Assembly (NCBI GenBank): GCA_022484805.1
Contig: JAKVKP010000010.1
Location: forward strand, 1-64,000
Length of the DNA: 64,000 bases
DNA from: Streptococcaceae bacterium
Lineage (GTDB): Bacteria > Bacillota > Bacilli > Lactobacillales > Streptococcaceae
Direction: 5' to 3'
The notes below the pieces were generated by a model. That model searched no databases. It was given only the letters and a program-made list of their open reading frames with translations, and was not told the origin of the DNA. Below, one piece after another: positions 47,347-56,182 of the stretch. Each line of letters opens with the position of its first letter. Position 1 is the stretch's first letter. The translations under genes and the position numbers were made by a program.

Positions 47347-48510
47347 CTATTTTTCATTATTCCAAATTGAATGATAAAGTTGAATAATATCAGCTTTGAT
47401 TACCGTTTTATGACAATTGGCAGGACTGCCACTCAATATTGCATCTTCACTCATTTTATCAATTAATGACATAAACTTTAATTCATCTAAACCATAATCC
47501 TTCAATGCTGGAACACCAACACTTTTAGCAAGCTGATCAAGTGCTTGAATAAATTTTTCTGCTAGTGCCAGCTGATCTAAGCCAGCATCTGACAAACCAA
47601 TTGCTAAAGCTAAATTAGCAAAACGTTCAGGTGCACCATCTATTACGAAAGCGAGCGCACCTTTTAATAACATCGCATTGGAAATTCCATGTGGCACATG
47701 AAAGAGTGCACCAATTGGTCGACTCATACCATGAACAATCGTTACAGAAGCATTGTTGATGCAAATACCTGCTTCATATGCCGCATACATTAAAGACTCA
47801 CGTGCATTCGTATCCTGCGGATTTTCATAAACTACTGGTAAATATTTGAAAATTTTCTGAACTGCAGCAATTGCTAGCGAATCAGTAACTGGAAATGCTT
47901 TATTTGATGTATAAGCTTCAACCGCATGCGTTAATGCATCTAAAGCGGTAGCAACGGTCACTTTTTCTGGAGATGAGAGCGTATATCGATAATCAAGTAT
48001 CGCTAATTTTGGTATCAATTTTTCTGACTTTAAAAGCATTTTAATAGAATTCTGCGCATCAGTTATTACTGTAAATTTTGTCGCCTCAGAACCAGTACCA
48101 GAAGTTGTCGGAATTGCCACTAAATTAACAAAATCACCATCAATCTCCATTCCCATAAAGTCACTAAGTGGTTGATTTGGATAAGATAGCTTTAGTGCAA
48201 TCGCCTTTGCTGCATCTAATGGACTACCACCACCTATGCCAATAATATAATCACAGCCCTCTAAAATAAACTGTTGGTAGCCTAAATCAATCATTTCAAG
48301 TGTTGGTTCTCCTGTAATTGACTTAAAGATAGAATATTTAATTTTGTATTCATCTAGAAATCCTGTCATCTCGCTTATCATCTGTGACTTACCTACATGT
48401 GGACCAGTAACAATCAAGGCTTTCTTTCCCATCTTCACAATTTCAGGCAGTGCATCAGCTAAAGCATGTTCTCCAAAATATGATTTCTGCGGTAATATCA
48501 GTGTCTTCAT
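47347..48510 (-). CDS. Iron-containing alcohol dehydrogenase
   Basis: A 387-residue group III (Fe-dependent) alcohol dehydrogenase. The NAD loop is GIGGGSPLDAAK (91-102). Metal ligands are Asp191, His195, His260 and His274 in ATALDALTHAVEAY, IVHGMSRP and HVPHG. It starts 18 bp after the aminotransferase gene, with AAAAGGAAAG as ribosome site, so the two are one operon. An aminotransferase plus iron dehydrogenase pair is known for converting an omega-amino acid (beta-alanine, taurine) to a hydroxy acid via the semialdehyde, so that only nitrogen is kept. That role is inferred here. Confidence 0.9.
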   Translation of the reverse strand: MKTLILPQKSYFGEHALADALPEIVKMGKKALIVTGPHVGKSQMISEMTGFLDEYKIKYSIFKSITGEPTLEMIDLGYQQFILEGCDYIIGIGGGSPLDAAKAIALKLSYPNQPLSDFMGMEIDGDFVNLVAIPTTSGTGSEATKFTVITDAQNSIKMLLKSEKLIPKLAILDYRYTLSSPEKVTVATALDALTHAVEAYTSNKAFPVTDSLAIAAVQKIFKYLPVVYENPQDTNARESLMYAAYEAGICINNASVTIVHGMSRPIGALFHVPHGISNAMLLKGALAFVIDGAPERFANLALAIGLSDAGLDQLALAEKFIQALDQLAKSVGVPALKDYGLDELKFMSLIDKMSEDAILSGSPANCHKTVIKADIIQLYHSIWNNEK

Positions 48511-48528
48511 AACTTTCCTTTTCTATTT

Positions 48529-49863
48529 TCACAATGTATAAGTTTCATCTACAATAGTCAAAACTTCGTCTAATTTTTTCAATTCCTCTGTTAACTGTGC
48601 CTCAGTAATCACTAACGGGGGCGCAATTAAAATAATATTTTCATGCGAATATGTCATAAATCGGCGCTTTTTTAATTCTCCGATAATCCCTTTCATAATA
48701 CCATCTGGATCTTGCCCATAAGCAACCAAAGGCTCCTTAGTCGTCTTATTTTTGACAAGCTCAACGGCAGAAATTAGACCAATATAACGAACATCACCGA
48801 CTGATTTATGCTTTTGTTTAAATGCTTCAAGAGTCTCACCAAGAATAGAACCTACATTCTGCACATTTTCAAAAATATTTTCTTCATAATAATAATCCAC
48901 ACAAGCAACCCCTGCAGCACACGCCAATGGATGGCCAGAGTAGGTCAATCCCGCTGATAAAACTGTTTCATCAAATTTTTCTGCAATTTCCTTACGGACA
49001 ATCACGCCACCCAACGGAACATAGCCACAAGTAATACCTTTTGCAAAAGTGATAATATCAGGAATCACATCAAAATTTTGGAAAGCAAAGAGTTTACCAG
49101 TTCTACCAAAGCCAACCATTACTTCATCACAAATCATCAAAATACCAAACTCATCGCAAAGTTGACGAATTGCTGGTAAATAACCTTTTGGTGGAATAAT
49201 TACACCATTGGAGCCAGTCACAGTTTCAAGCACAATAGCCGCAACATTTTGCCCACCTTCATATAAAATTTGCTCACGAAGCTTGGCAATATAATAGTTC
49301 GTTGCAGCTTCCTCACTATCAAATTCAATCGCTTCTCTATAAATATATGGATCAAAAAACTTAACAAATCCTGGTGCACCAGGCTCTAAAGCAAAACGTC
49401 TTGGTTCACCTGTTAGGTTACCTGCACCAAGTGTTGAACCATGATAGCTTCGATAACGGCTAAAAATTTTATTTCTTCCTGTATACATTTTGGCGATTTT
49501 TATCGCATTTTCGTTTGCCTCTGCACCTGCATTGGTAAAAAATATTTTCCCGAATTCCTCGGGTAATAAATCAATAACCTTTTTCGCTAATTCTGAACGA
49601 GATTTAGAAGCATATGTTGGTGCAATAAAAGCATATTCATCAAGCTGATCTTTAATTGCTTGATTAATTTTCTCAACACCAAAGCCAACATTCATATTAA
49701 CTAATTGACTTGACATATCTGTGTAACGTGTACCAGCCTCATCATAAAAATAAATCCCTTTTGCTTTATCAACCACAATCGGTGTCAAATCCTTTTGTTT
49801 ACTCCATGTAGTTAAAATATAATCTTTTTGATATTCTTTAATTTGCTCTTCTGAAATCGTCAT
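48529..49863 (-). CDS. Class III omega-aminotransferase
   Basis: A 444-residue fold-type I PLP enzyme. The PLP Lys is Lys275 in ITFAKGITCGYVPLGG, the ring-stacking Asp is in CDEVMVGFGRTG (Asp246), and the phosphate loop is TNAGAEANENAIK (110-122). The N-terminus (TWSKQKDLTPIVV) matches the omega-amino acid group that includes taurine and beta-alanine aminotransferases. It is the first gene of a two-gene operon with the iron dehydrogenase. The substrate is not fixed by sequence. Beta-alanine is favoured by the nearby carbamoylase, and taurine is the main alternative. Confidence 0.9.
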   Translation of the reverse strand: MTISEEQIKEYQKDYILTTWSKQKDLTPIVVDKAKGIYFYDEAGTRYTDMSSQLVNMNVGFGVEKINQAIKDQLDEYAFIAPTYASKSRSELAKKVIDLLPEEFGKIFFTNAGAEANENAIKIAKMYTGRNKIFSRYRSYHGSTLGAGNLTGEPRRFALEPGAPGFVKFFDPYIYREAIEFDSEEAATNYYIAKLREQILYEGGQNVAAIVLETVTGSNGVIIPPKGYLPAIRQLCDEFGILMICDEVMVGFGRTGKLFAFQNFDVIPDIITFAKGITCGYVPLGGVIVRKEIAEKFDETVLSAGLTYSGHPLACAAGVACVDYYYEENIFENVQNVGSILGETLEAFKQKHKSVGDVRYIGLISAVELVKNKTTKEPLVAYGQDPDGIMKGIIGELKKRRFMTYSHENIILIAPPLVITEAQLTEELKKLDEVLTIVDETYTL

Positions 49864-49892
49864 TTTACGCCTCCATTATTTATAATAAATTG

Positions 49893-49919
49893 ATTATAAA
49901 TTCAATCAACAAAACTCAA
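49893..49919 (-). promoter_or_regulatory. Promoter of the aminotransferase operon
   Basis: On the minus strand -10 TATAAT (49893-49898) is perfect. The best -35 is TTGAGT (49914-49919) at a short 15-bp spacing. A suboptimal spacer fits an activator-dependent promoter. Confidence 0.5.
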
Positions 49920-49940
49920 TACCATCATCACTATAAATAT

Positions 49941-49960
49941 TTTTAGTCTAGAGCACAAAG
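49941..49960. promoter_or_regulatory. Candidate PucR operator upstream of the aminotransferase operon
   Basis: TTTTAGTCTAGAGCACAAAG matches the urtA palindrome at 14 of 20 positions, with the CACAAA half and CT-GA centre kept. Its first base is 43 bp from the end of the -10 box, exactly as at urtA. Confidence 0.55.
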
Positions 49961-50038
49961 TTAATATTGGGATAAAGTCAACTTAATTGGGATGATTTCA
50001 ATTAATCGTCACATCTTTCTTTATAGCCAGTATATTTC

Positions 50039-50047
50039 TGATATAAT
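50039..50047 (+). promoter_or_regulatory. Extended -10 promoter of sstT
   Basis: TGATATAAT, 36 bp before the GTG start, is a perfect extended -10 element. Confidence 0.6.
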
Positions 50048-50082
50048 AGTAAAGGTTAAATTGTAAATTTTAGGAGTGTAAT

Positions 50083-51336
50083 GTGAAATTATTCAAATCA
50101 TGGCAAAAATTATCATTAATTCAGCAAATTAGTATTGGCATTGTGATTGGTATCATTTTAGGCATCATTGTTCCAAAGTGGACCGTCATTTCCATTTTAG
50201 GTGATTTATTCATCGGTGCACTTAAAGCAATTGCACCATTATTGGTTTTCTTTTTAATTATTGCTTCTTTAGCAAAGCATCAAAAAGGAAGCAAAACACA
50301 CATGAAAAGTGTCATTATTTTATACGGCTTAGCAACTTTTGTTGCTGCATTAGTTGCCGTTTTAGCTTGTTATATCTTTCCGGTTAATCTTGTTTTACCA
50401 AATGCGGTCACTGGACAGCAGGCACCTGACAATTTGAAAGATATTTTAACTGGTATTTTAACCGATGCCGTGAGCAATCCTTTACAAGCTATCATGGAAG
50501 GAAGCTATCTCTCGATTTTATTCTGGGGTTGCTTAATCGGTCTATGCTTAAGAGCAGCCAGCGAAACGACTAAAAAAGTCATCTCTGATTTATCGGATAC
50601 CATTTCAGATGTCGTCCAAATTATCATTCAATTTGCACCACTTGGCATTACGGGACTTGTTTATAATTCAATTGTCGAGGTTGGCATCAAAGGCATGACA
50701 GAATACTTCAAAATTATTTTGTTGGTTGTTGGTACAATGCTTTTCGTCTCATTTGTCGTCTATCCGCTAATGGTCTTTATTTTATTAAGACAAAATCCGT
50801 TCCCATTAACTTTCTATACAATGAAAGAAAGTGGTATCCCTGCCTTCTTCACACGTAGCTCAGCGGTAAATATTCCCATCAATATGAAGCTTTGTGCAAA
50901 GCTAGGCTTAAATAAGGAGTCCTATTCAATCTCAATTCCTTTGGGAGCAACTGCTAATAGTGGTGGTGCGGCGATGACAATATCTATCATGACTTTATCA
51001 ACGGCTCACACACTTGGTATGGAAATTCCAATCACACTAGCTTTTTTACTTTGCTTACTTTCTGCGATTTCAGCAACAGGCGTATCAGGCATCGCTGGTG
51101 GTAGCTTATTGTTAATTCCATTGGCCTGTAGCTTATTTAATATTTCAAATGATGTTGCGATGCAAGTGGTTGGTGTCGGCTTTGTAATTGGCGTTATCCA
51201 AGACTCAGTTGAAACAGCTGTTAATTCAGCAAGTGATTTGCTATTTGCAGCAACAGCAGAATTTTATGACCTGAAGAAAGAAGGTCGACCAGTTAATATT
51301 AACGAACGTGTCAAACTTGCTAAACAAAAACGTTGA
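50083..51336 (+). CDS. sstT: Sodium/serine-threonine symporter SstT
   Basis: A 417-residue member of the dicarboxylate/amino acid:cation symporter family. The chain is a set of hydrophobic helices with two re-entrant loops. The family segment AFFTRSSAVNIPINM marks the serine-rich loop, SIPLGATANSGGAAMTI the second motif, and ATGVSGIAGGSLLLIP the last loop. These forms are those of SstT rather than of glutamate or dicarboxylate carriers. It starts with GTG after TAGGAG and ends in a strong terminator, so it is monocistronic. Confidence 0.92.
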   Translation: MKLFKSWQKLSLIQQISIGIVIGIILGIIVPKWTVISILGDLFIGALKAIAPLLVFFLIIASLAKHQKGSKTHMKSVIILYGLATFVAALVAVLACYIFPVNLVLPNAVTGQQAPDNLKDILTGILTDAVSNPLQAIMEGSYLSILFWGCLIGLCLRAASETTKKVISDLSDTISDVVQIIIQFAPLGITGLVYNSIVEVGIKGMTEYFKIILLVVGTMLFVSFVVYPLMVFILLRQNPFPLTFYTMKESGIPAFFTRSSAVNIPINMKLCAKLGLNKESYSISIPLGATANSGGAAMTISIMTLSTAHTLGMEIPITLAFLLCLLSAISATGVSGIAGGSLLLIPLACSLFNISNDVAMQVVGVGFVIGVIQDSVETAVNSASDLLFAATAEFYDLKKEGRPVNINERVKLAKQKR

Positions 51337-51343
51337 TAACCTA

Positions 51344-51379
51344 AAAATAGACCTAACATTGCGATGTTAGGTCTATTTT
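51344..51379 (+). terminator. sstT terminator
   Basis: AAAATAGACCTAACAT and ATGTTAGGTCTATTTT form a perfect 16-bp stem with a 4-nt loop, eight bases past the stop. It can work on both strands. Confidence 0.93.
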
Positions 51380-51428
51380 GAATTATAAAAAAAATTAATT
51401 ATTCATAAACTGATAATATTAATCAAAA

Positions 51429-51458
51429 AAAGAATAACATCCTAAAATGTCATTCTTT
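51429..51458 (-). terminator. ahpF terminator
   Basis: AAAGAATAACAT and ATGTCATTCTTT pair with one mismatch around a 6-nt loop. A T run follows on the minus strand. Confidence 0.85.
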
Positions 51459-51468
51459 TATCATTCTG

Positions 51469-53001
51469 CTAAAATTTAGTTCGAATTGAGTAGTCGAATG
51501 CCCCTAAGGCCGCAGTTGCACCAGAGCCCATCGAAATAATAATTTGCTTATACGCGCTATCTGTACAATCACCCGCTGCAAAAACGCCTTCAAGACTAGT
51601 TGTACCACGCTTGTCAACAATAATTTCACCACGTTCGTTACGTTCAACAGTTTCTGGTAACCATTCAGTATTCGGAACCAGACCAATTAAGATAAAGACG
51701 CCTTCTAAATCTAAATGGTGTGTTTCATTACTTTCACGGTCTGTATAAGTGATACCATTAACTTGGTCAGTACCTGTGATTTCTTGAGTAGCAACATTTG
51801 TTAATACAGTCACATTTGACAATTCTTTTAGTCGATCCTGCAAGACTTGATCTGCCTTTAATTCTGGTAAAAATTCAAGCACATAGACATGCTTAGTCAT
51901 GTTGGCTAAATCAATTGCCGCTTCGATTCCTGAATTACCACCACCAATTACAGCAACTGATTTACCGGCAAATAGTGGGCCATCACAATGTGGACAATAG
52001 GCAACACCTTTATTTTTAAATTCTTTTTCGCCAGGAACATTAATATTACGCCATCTGGCACCAGTTGAAATAATTGCTGTTTTGGTTTTTAAAATGGCAC
52101 CATTTTCAAGCTCAACTTCAACTAAGCCATTACGACGAATATCTTTTGCACGTTGCCCCTTCATCACATCAACTTCATACTGTGCAACATGTTCCTCGAC
52201 TTGACGCATCAGCTGAGGTCCTTCTGTATATGGTGTACCAATCATGTTTTCGATGCCTAAGGTTTCAAGTACCTGTCCACCAAAAGTTTCAACAACCATA
52301 CCGGTTTTAATACCTTTACGTGCAGAATAAATTGCTGCACTACCACCTGCAGGCCCGCCACCAATAATCAACGCATCAAATACTGATTTTTCTTCAAATT
52401 CCTCAGCGCCTTTCGCTCCAGCGACTGCTTCAACGAGTTGATCAACGGTCATTCGACCACTCGAAAATTCTTCATCATTTAAGAAAACAGTTGGTACAGC
52501 CATGATTTTCTTGTCATCAATCTCATTTTGGAACATACCACCCTCAACCATCGTATGACTGATCTTAGGATTAAGAATTGAGAAAATATTCAAAGCCTGA
52601 ACAACATCTGGACAGTTGTGGCAAGTTAAGCTGACATAAGTTTCAAATTTTAAATTCTTATCTACTGCCTGAATACGCTTAATGACTTCCTCATCAACCT
52701 TTGGCGTACGACCACTCACTTGAAGTAAGGCAAGAATAAAAGAGGTAAACTCATGTCCCATTGGCAATCCAGCAAAAACGACACCACTTTGCTTGCCTGG
52801 TTGGTTCACTTCAAAACTTGGTGTTCGATCTAAATTTGATTTTTCAAGTGATAAACGTGGGCTCATTGCGACCACTTCTTCTAAAAAATCGGCAACCTTC
52901 TTTGAATTATCGCTATCATCCAAGCTTGCCTTAAAAACGATATCTGACTCCAATAATTCTAAATATTGTGCCAATTGTGCCTTTGTTTCTGAATCAAACA
53001 A
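51469..53001 (-). CDS. ahpF: Alkyl hydroperoxide reductase subunit F
   Basis: A 510-residue flavoprotein that passes electrons from NAD(P)H to AhpC. The N-terminal thioredoxin-like double domain has the CxxC in LTCHNCPDV. FAD binding starts at DALIIGGGPAGGSAAIYSARKG, the thioredoxin-reductase-type CxxC is in AYCPHCDGP, the NAD fold is VAVIGGGNSGIEAA, and FAAGDCTD closes the FAD site. Length is normal. It lies downstream of ahpC, separated by 234 bp of structured leader. Confidence 0.96.
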   Translation of the reverse strand: MFDSETKAQLAQYLELLESDIVFKASLDDSDNSKKVADFLEEVVAMSPRLSLEKSNLDRTPSFEVNQPGKQSGVVFAGLPMGHEFTSFILALLQVSGRTPKVDEEVIKRIQAVDKNLKFETYVSLTCHNCPDVVQALNIFSILNPKISHTMVEGGMFQNEIDDKKIMAVPTVFLNDEEFSSGRMTVDQLVEAVAGAKGAEEFEEKSVFDALIIGGGPAGGSAAIYSARKGIKTGMVVETFGGQVLETLGIENMIGTPYTEGPQLMRQVEEHVAQYEVDVMKGQRAKDIRRNGLVEVELENGAILKTKTAIISTGARWRNINVPGEKEFKNKGVAYCPHCDGPLFAGKSVAVIGGGNSGIEAAIDLANMTKHVYVLEFLPELKADQVLQDRLKELSNVTVLTNVATQEITGTDQVNGITYTDRESNETHHLDLEGVFILIGLVPNTEWLPETVERNERGEIIVDKRGTTSLEGVFAAGDCTDSAYKQIIISMGSGATAALGAFDYSIRTKF

Positions 53002-53235
53002 AATAAAACTCCTTTCCTATAATAACTAAAATGGCTTGCTTGACGCTAAAAAAATTATAAAAAGAGTTACCCCTTTAATTCCTTAAGCGTCGGTATCAAA
53101 ACTAGCGTACTCGCCACTACCTCAAGCCTGAATCACTCTAAGAGAAAGGAACACGATAATTGATTTTCTAAAAATCATAAACCAGTGTTCCTCTCATTGA
53201 TATTAAATTAAATTGTTATTAATAAAAAATATCGA
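53002..53235 (-). promoter_or_regulatory. Structured ahpC-ahpF intergenic region
   Basis: The RNA would form a large stem: GAGAGGAACAC pairs with GTGTTCCTTTCTC (53142-53195, one bulge), with a nested GATTTT/AAAATC stem (53162-53176). A second, GACGCT/AGCGTC, pair spans 53041-53089. No U run follows the first stem, so RNA processing or unequal expression of the two subunits is more likely than full termination. Confidence 0.6.
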
Positions 53236-53799
53236 TTAGATTTTACCTACTAAATCAAAGCTAGGTTTCAAAGTTGCACCGTCTTCTTTCCACTTAGCAG
53301 GACAAACTTCACCTGGATGTGTCCGGACATATTGCCCAGCACGAATTTTATCAATTAATGTACTAGCATCACGACCAATACCGTCAGCATTAATTTCAAG
53401 TGCTTGAACCACACCATCTGGATCGATGATAAATGTACCACGTTGCGCTAAGCCAGCTTCTTCATCTAAAACTTCAAAAATACGTGAGATATGATGAGAT
53501 GGGTCACCAATCATTGTATATTCAATTTTACCAATTGCATCTGAAGTGTCATGCCAAGCTTTATGAGTAAAGTGTGTATCCGTTGAAACAGAGTAAACTT
53601 CAACATCCAAACCCTTTAGCGTTGCATACTGATCTTGTAAATCTTCTAATTCAGTTGGGCAGACAAATGTAAAGTCAGCAGGATAGAAACAGACAATACT
53701 CCATTTTCCCTTTAAATCTTCATTTGTTACAGTTTTAAATTCACCTTCGTGATATGCTTCTGCTGTAAATTCTTCAACAGTTTTTCCAATTAATGACAT
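53236..53799 (-). CDS. ahpC: Alkyl hydroperoxide reductase subunit C (peroxiredoxin)
   Basis: A 187-residue 2-Cys peroxiredoxin that reduces hydrogen peroxide and organic peroxides. The peroxidatic Cys is in [15 protein letters not shown] (Cys47) and the resolving Cys in GEVCPAKW near the C-terminus. Length is that of AhpC. ATG 53799 with ACGGAGGTAATT upstream is correct; an in-frame ATG at 53847 has no ribosome site. Electrons come from AhpF, encoded next downstream. Confidence 0.96.
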   Translation of the reverse strand: MSLIGKTVEEFTAEAYHEGEFKTVTNEDLKGKWSIVCFYPADFTFVCPTELEDLQDQYATLKGLDVEVYSVSTDTHFTHKAWHDTSDAIGKIEYTMIGDPSHHISRIFEVLDEEAGLAQRGTFIIDPDGVVQALEINADGIGRDASTLIDKIRAGQYVRTHPGEVCPAKWKEDGATLKPSFDLVGKI

Positions 53800-53887
53800 A
53801 ATTACCTCCGTATGTTTAGTTTTATATATTGAAATTGGATTTTTCATAAAAATTATTATTTATTCATGGCAAATCCAACTTAAGTTC

Positions 53888-53916
53888 AGTATATGACAAA
53901 TCCGAGACATTGTTAA
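53888..53916 (-). promoter_or_regulatory. ahpC promoter
   Basis: On the minus strand TTAACA (53911-53916) and TATACT (53888-53893) are 17 bp apart. An AT-rich partial palindrome near 53848-53866 loosely recalls a PerR box but is too imperfect to call. Confidence 0.6.
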
Positions 53917-54182
53917 TTAAAATGCTTAAAAAAATAACATTCGCTATTAAAAATAAGCTAATAAAATCCAGAATAAAAATTAAATAATAAGCCTTAAAAA
54001 TAACTAAGTAATAAAAAATTCAAACTCAATCACTCACTAGCACTTACACAAAAAACTGCTATATTATTTAAATTCTGGTAGAATAATAATTAATTGAGTC
54101 ATAACGACATTCTAGACTTTTGGATTAACTATCAATTATTCAGAATAGTCTTTGTAACTTTTTCAAGAAAGGATTTTAAACG
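53917..54182. other. AT-rich spacer between ahpC and the HAD gene
   Basis: Divergent promoter region. Beyond the ahpC promoter, no gene or strong structure is seen. A GGTAGAATAAT stretch near 54077 may be part of the HAD promoter. Confidence 0.4.
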
Positions 54183-54827
54183 ATGGCCTTTATTTTTTTT
54201 GATCTTGATGGCACAATAACAGATTCACAAGAGGGGATTTTAAACTCCATCATCTATGCCTTAAAAAAAATGAACCGAGATATACCCAATCGAGCGACAC
54301 TTCGCAAAATGATTGGCCCACCACTAATAAATGGTTTCGCTGATATTTTACAAATTCCAGACGACGAATTAGAAACAGCTGTTGACTTCTATCGAGAGTA
54401 TTTCTCCAAGAAGGGGCTATTTGAAAACCGTGTCTATGATGGTATTCCTGACTTACTTAAGCAGCTTCAAAAGGAAAAGCATACTTTAGCTATTGCAACA
54501 AGTAAGCCAGAAATTTTTGCTGCGACCATATTAGAGCATTTTCAACTCAATCAATACTTTAGCAATATCGTTGGCGCTACGCTTGATGGCAGCTTGTCTC
54601 AGAAAGATGAAATTTTGGCGCAAGCGATTTTAAATGTTCAAGCCAATCCCAAAAAATCCGTCATGATTGGGGATCGTAAGCATGACATCATCGGTGCTAA
54701 AATAAATCATATTTCAAGTATCGGCGTCACTTGGGGCTTTGGTAGCTTAGATGAATTAAGGCAAAACGGAGCTAATGAGATTGTTAATCAGCCAAATGAA
54801 ATCTGGAAATATGTTCAATCAATTTAA
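54183..54827 (+). CDS. HAD-family phosphatase (Gph/PgmB type)
   Basis: A 214-residue HAD subfamily IA hydrolase. Motif I is FFDLDGTITDS with both Asp present, motif II Thr is in AIATSKPE, motif III is the Lys in LSQKDEI and motif IV is MIGDRKHDIIGA. Phosphoglycolate phosphatase or a general sugar-phosphate phosphatase is likely. The ATG follows AAGAAAGGATTTTAAACG. A terminator closes the gene. Confidence 0.88.
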   Translation: MAFIFFDLDGTITDSQEGILNSIIYALKKMNRDIPNRATLRKMIGPPLINGFADILQIPDDELETAVDFYREYFSKKGLFENRVYDGIPDLLKQLQKEKHTLAIATSKPEIFAATILEHFQLNQYFSNIVGATLDGSLSQKDEILAQAILNVQANPKKSVMIGDRKHDIIGAKINHISSIGVTWGFGSLDELRQNGANEIVNQPNEIWKYVQSI

Positions 54828-54831
54828 GATT

Positions 54832-54863
54832 AAACCATCTAATTTAAAATTGGATGGTTTTTT
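54832..54863 (+). terminator. Terminator of the HAD gene
   Basis: AAACCATC and GATGGTTT pair around an AT-rich centre that pairs further, followed by a T run. Confidence 0.85.
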
Positions 54864-54937
54864 AACATCCAATTGGATGTAGTTCTTTTTAATTTTTTTA
54901 GGTATATTAATAAAAAATATAGAATTGAGGCAATATA

Positions 54938-55744
54938 ATGAGTAATGAATTTATTCAAGTCGCAACAATCGCAGGGAGTGATTCTGATGGTTCAGCGGGT
55001 GCACAGGCTGATTTACATAGTTTTTTTGCAAGAGGCGTCTATGGTACAAGTATTTTAGTTGCCGCAGTGGCAGGTAACAGCTATGCGATTCACGATGCGC
55101 ATCCTTTTCCAATTAGCTTTATTGATTCTGAATTTAAAGCACTTGCCGATGATTATCAAATTAGAGCAGTCAAAACTGGAATGCTAGCAAACGAAGCAAT
55201 TATTAATTGTGTTGCCAACAACCTAGAAAAATATCCCTTCGGACCGCTAATTTTAGATCCAGTAATTATGACAAAATTTGGAGACGAGCTTTTAGAGCCC
55301 GAAGCATACGAGGCATTGAAAAATCGTTTAGTTCCTTTAGCAGAAGTAATTACACCCAACTTTTTTGAGCAACAAAAGCTTGCCGAATTAAAAATTGAAA
55401 CAGATGAGGATGTCATTCACGCTGCCCGAAAAATAAAAAAGCTTGGTGCAAAAAATGTCATTGCCAAAGGAAGAAAGCACGCAGAAAATCAGACAATCAT
55501 CCGAGATTTTGTAATTTTAGAAGATGGTTCCGAATTTTGGTTAGAGGCACCCTTTTACCCAACGAATCGTATCAACGGCACAGGTGATACATTATCTGCA
55601 ATCATTACGGCAGAAATTGCCAAAGGAGAAAATGTAGCACAAGCAATTCGTATTGCAAAGGAGCAAGTCACACAAGCCATTGCCCATCCAATTGCTGTTG
55701 GTCATAAATTTGGTCCAATCAATCATTGGCAGATTACACGTTAG
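54938..55744 (+). CDS. Pyridoxal/hydroxymethylpyrimidine kinase (PdxK/ThiD family)
   Basis: A 268-residue ribokinase-fold kinase. The N-terminal AGSDSDGSAGAQADLHSF is the ThiD/PdxK motif, AVKTGML and LDPVIMTKFGDELL line the substrate site, and RINGTGDTLSAIITAEIAKG holds the catalytic Asp and anion hole. Firmicute members of this branch are often pyridoxal kinases rather than strict HMP-P kinases. No thiamine genes adjoin, which favours PdxK. Specificity remains open. Confidence 0.85.
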   Translation: MSNEFIQVATIAGSDSDGSAGAQADLHSFFARGVYGTSILVAAVAGNSYAIHDAHPFPISFIDSEFKALADDYQIRAVKTGMLANEAIINCVANNLEKYPFGPLILDPVIMTKFGDELLEPEAYEALKNRLVPLAEVITPNFFEQQKLAELKIETDEDVIHAARKIKKLGAKNVIAKGRKHAENQTIIRDFVILEDGSEFWLEAPFYPTNRINGTGDTLSAIITAEIAKGENVAQAIRIAKEQVTQAIAHPIAVGHKFGPINHWQITR

Positions 55745-55757
55745 ATCAAGTCAAAAA

Positions 55758-55788
55758 GCTAAAATCAAATCAATGATTTTAGCCTTTT
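55758..55788. terminator. Terminator of the pdxK/thiD-like gene
   Basis: GCTAAAATC and GATTTTAGC form a 9-bp stem with an 8-nt loop, with T4 after and A5 before. Confidence 0.85.
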
Positions 55789-55928
55789 ATAATGTTCTAT
55801 TGAAGTTGATGGGGTATTGGACAAAAACAATTCCTGACAAAAAATGTCACCATTATCGTTTTTCTCTTTATACCAAGCATATTTAGCAACTTTTCTCAAT
55901 TTGCTAAATGCCTCTCCCTATTAAGAAT

Positions 55929-56171
55929 TTATTTAAGTGCTGATTCCAAGTGATTCACAATTTCATTCACAGTAGCAATATTCTCAGCATCTTCATCTGA
56001 AATTTCAATTTCGAATTCATCTTCCATTGCCAAAACAAACTCCATAATTGAAATTGAATCTGCGCTCAAGTCCTTGATAATATTTGTTTCTCCGGTAATA
56101 CTTGCAGCATCTACTTCAAAATAATTGGCAATTAATTGAACAACCTTATTAAAAATTTCTTCGCGACTCAT
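55929..56171 (-). CDS. acpP: Acyl carrier protein
   Basis: An 80-residue acidic four-helix carrier. The phosphopantetheine attachment Ser39 is in LSADSISIMEF, where the usual DSL reads DSI. The pattern MEDEFEIEISDEDAENI is typical. It carries fatty acyl chains for lipid synthesis and is the acyl donor used by PlsX, the gene just upstream (11-bp gap). The start follows AAGGAGAGATTAA. Some lactic cocci have a second AcpP in the fab cluster, which is not in view here. Confidence 0.95.
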   Translation of the reverse strand: MSREEIFNKVVQLIANYFEVDAASITGETNIIKDLSADSISIMEFVLAMEDEFEIEISDEDAENIATVNEIVNHLESALK

Positions 56172-56182
56172 TTAATCTCTCC

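Noticed and set aside
53820-53870. PerR box upstream of ahpC
   Set aside because: The AT-rich stretch is only loosely palindromic and such sequence is common in this genome.
55653-55886. Open frame of 77 codons overlapping the end of the pdxK/thiD-like gene
   Set aside because: It lies in another frame of a well-supported gene and runs through its terminator, and has no ribosome site.
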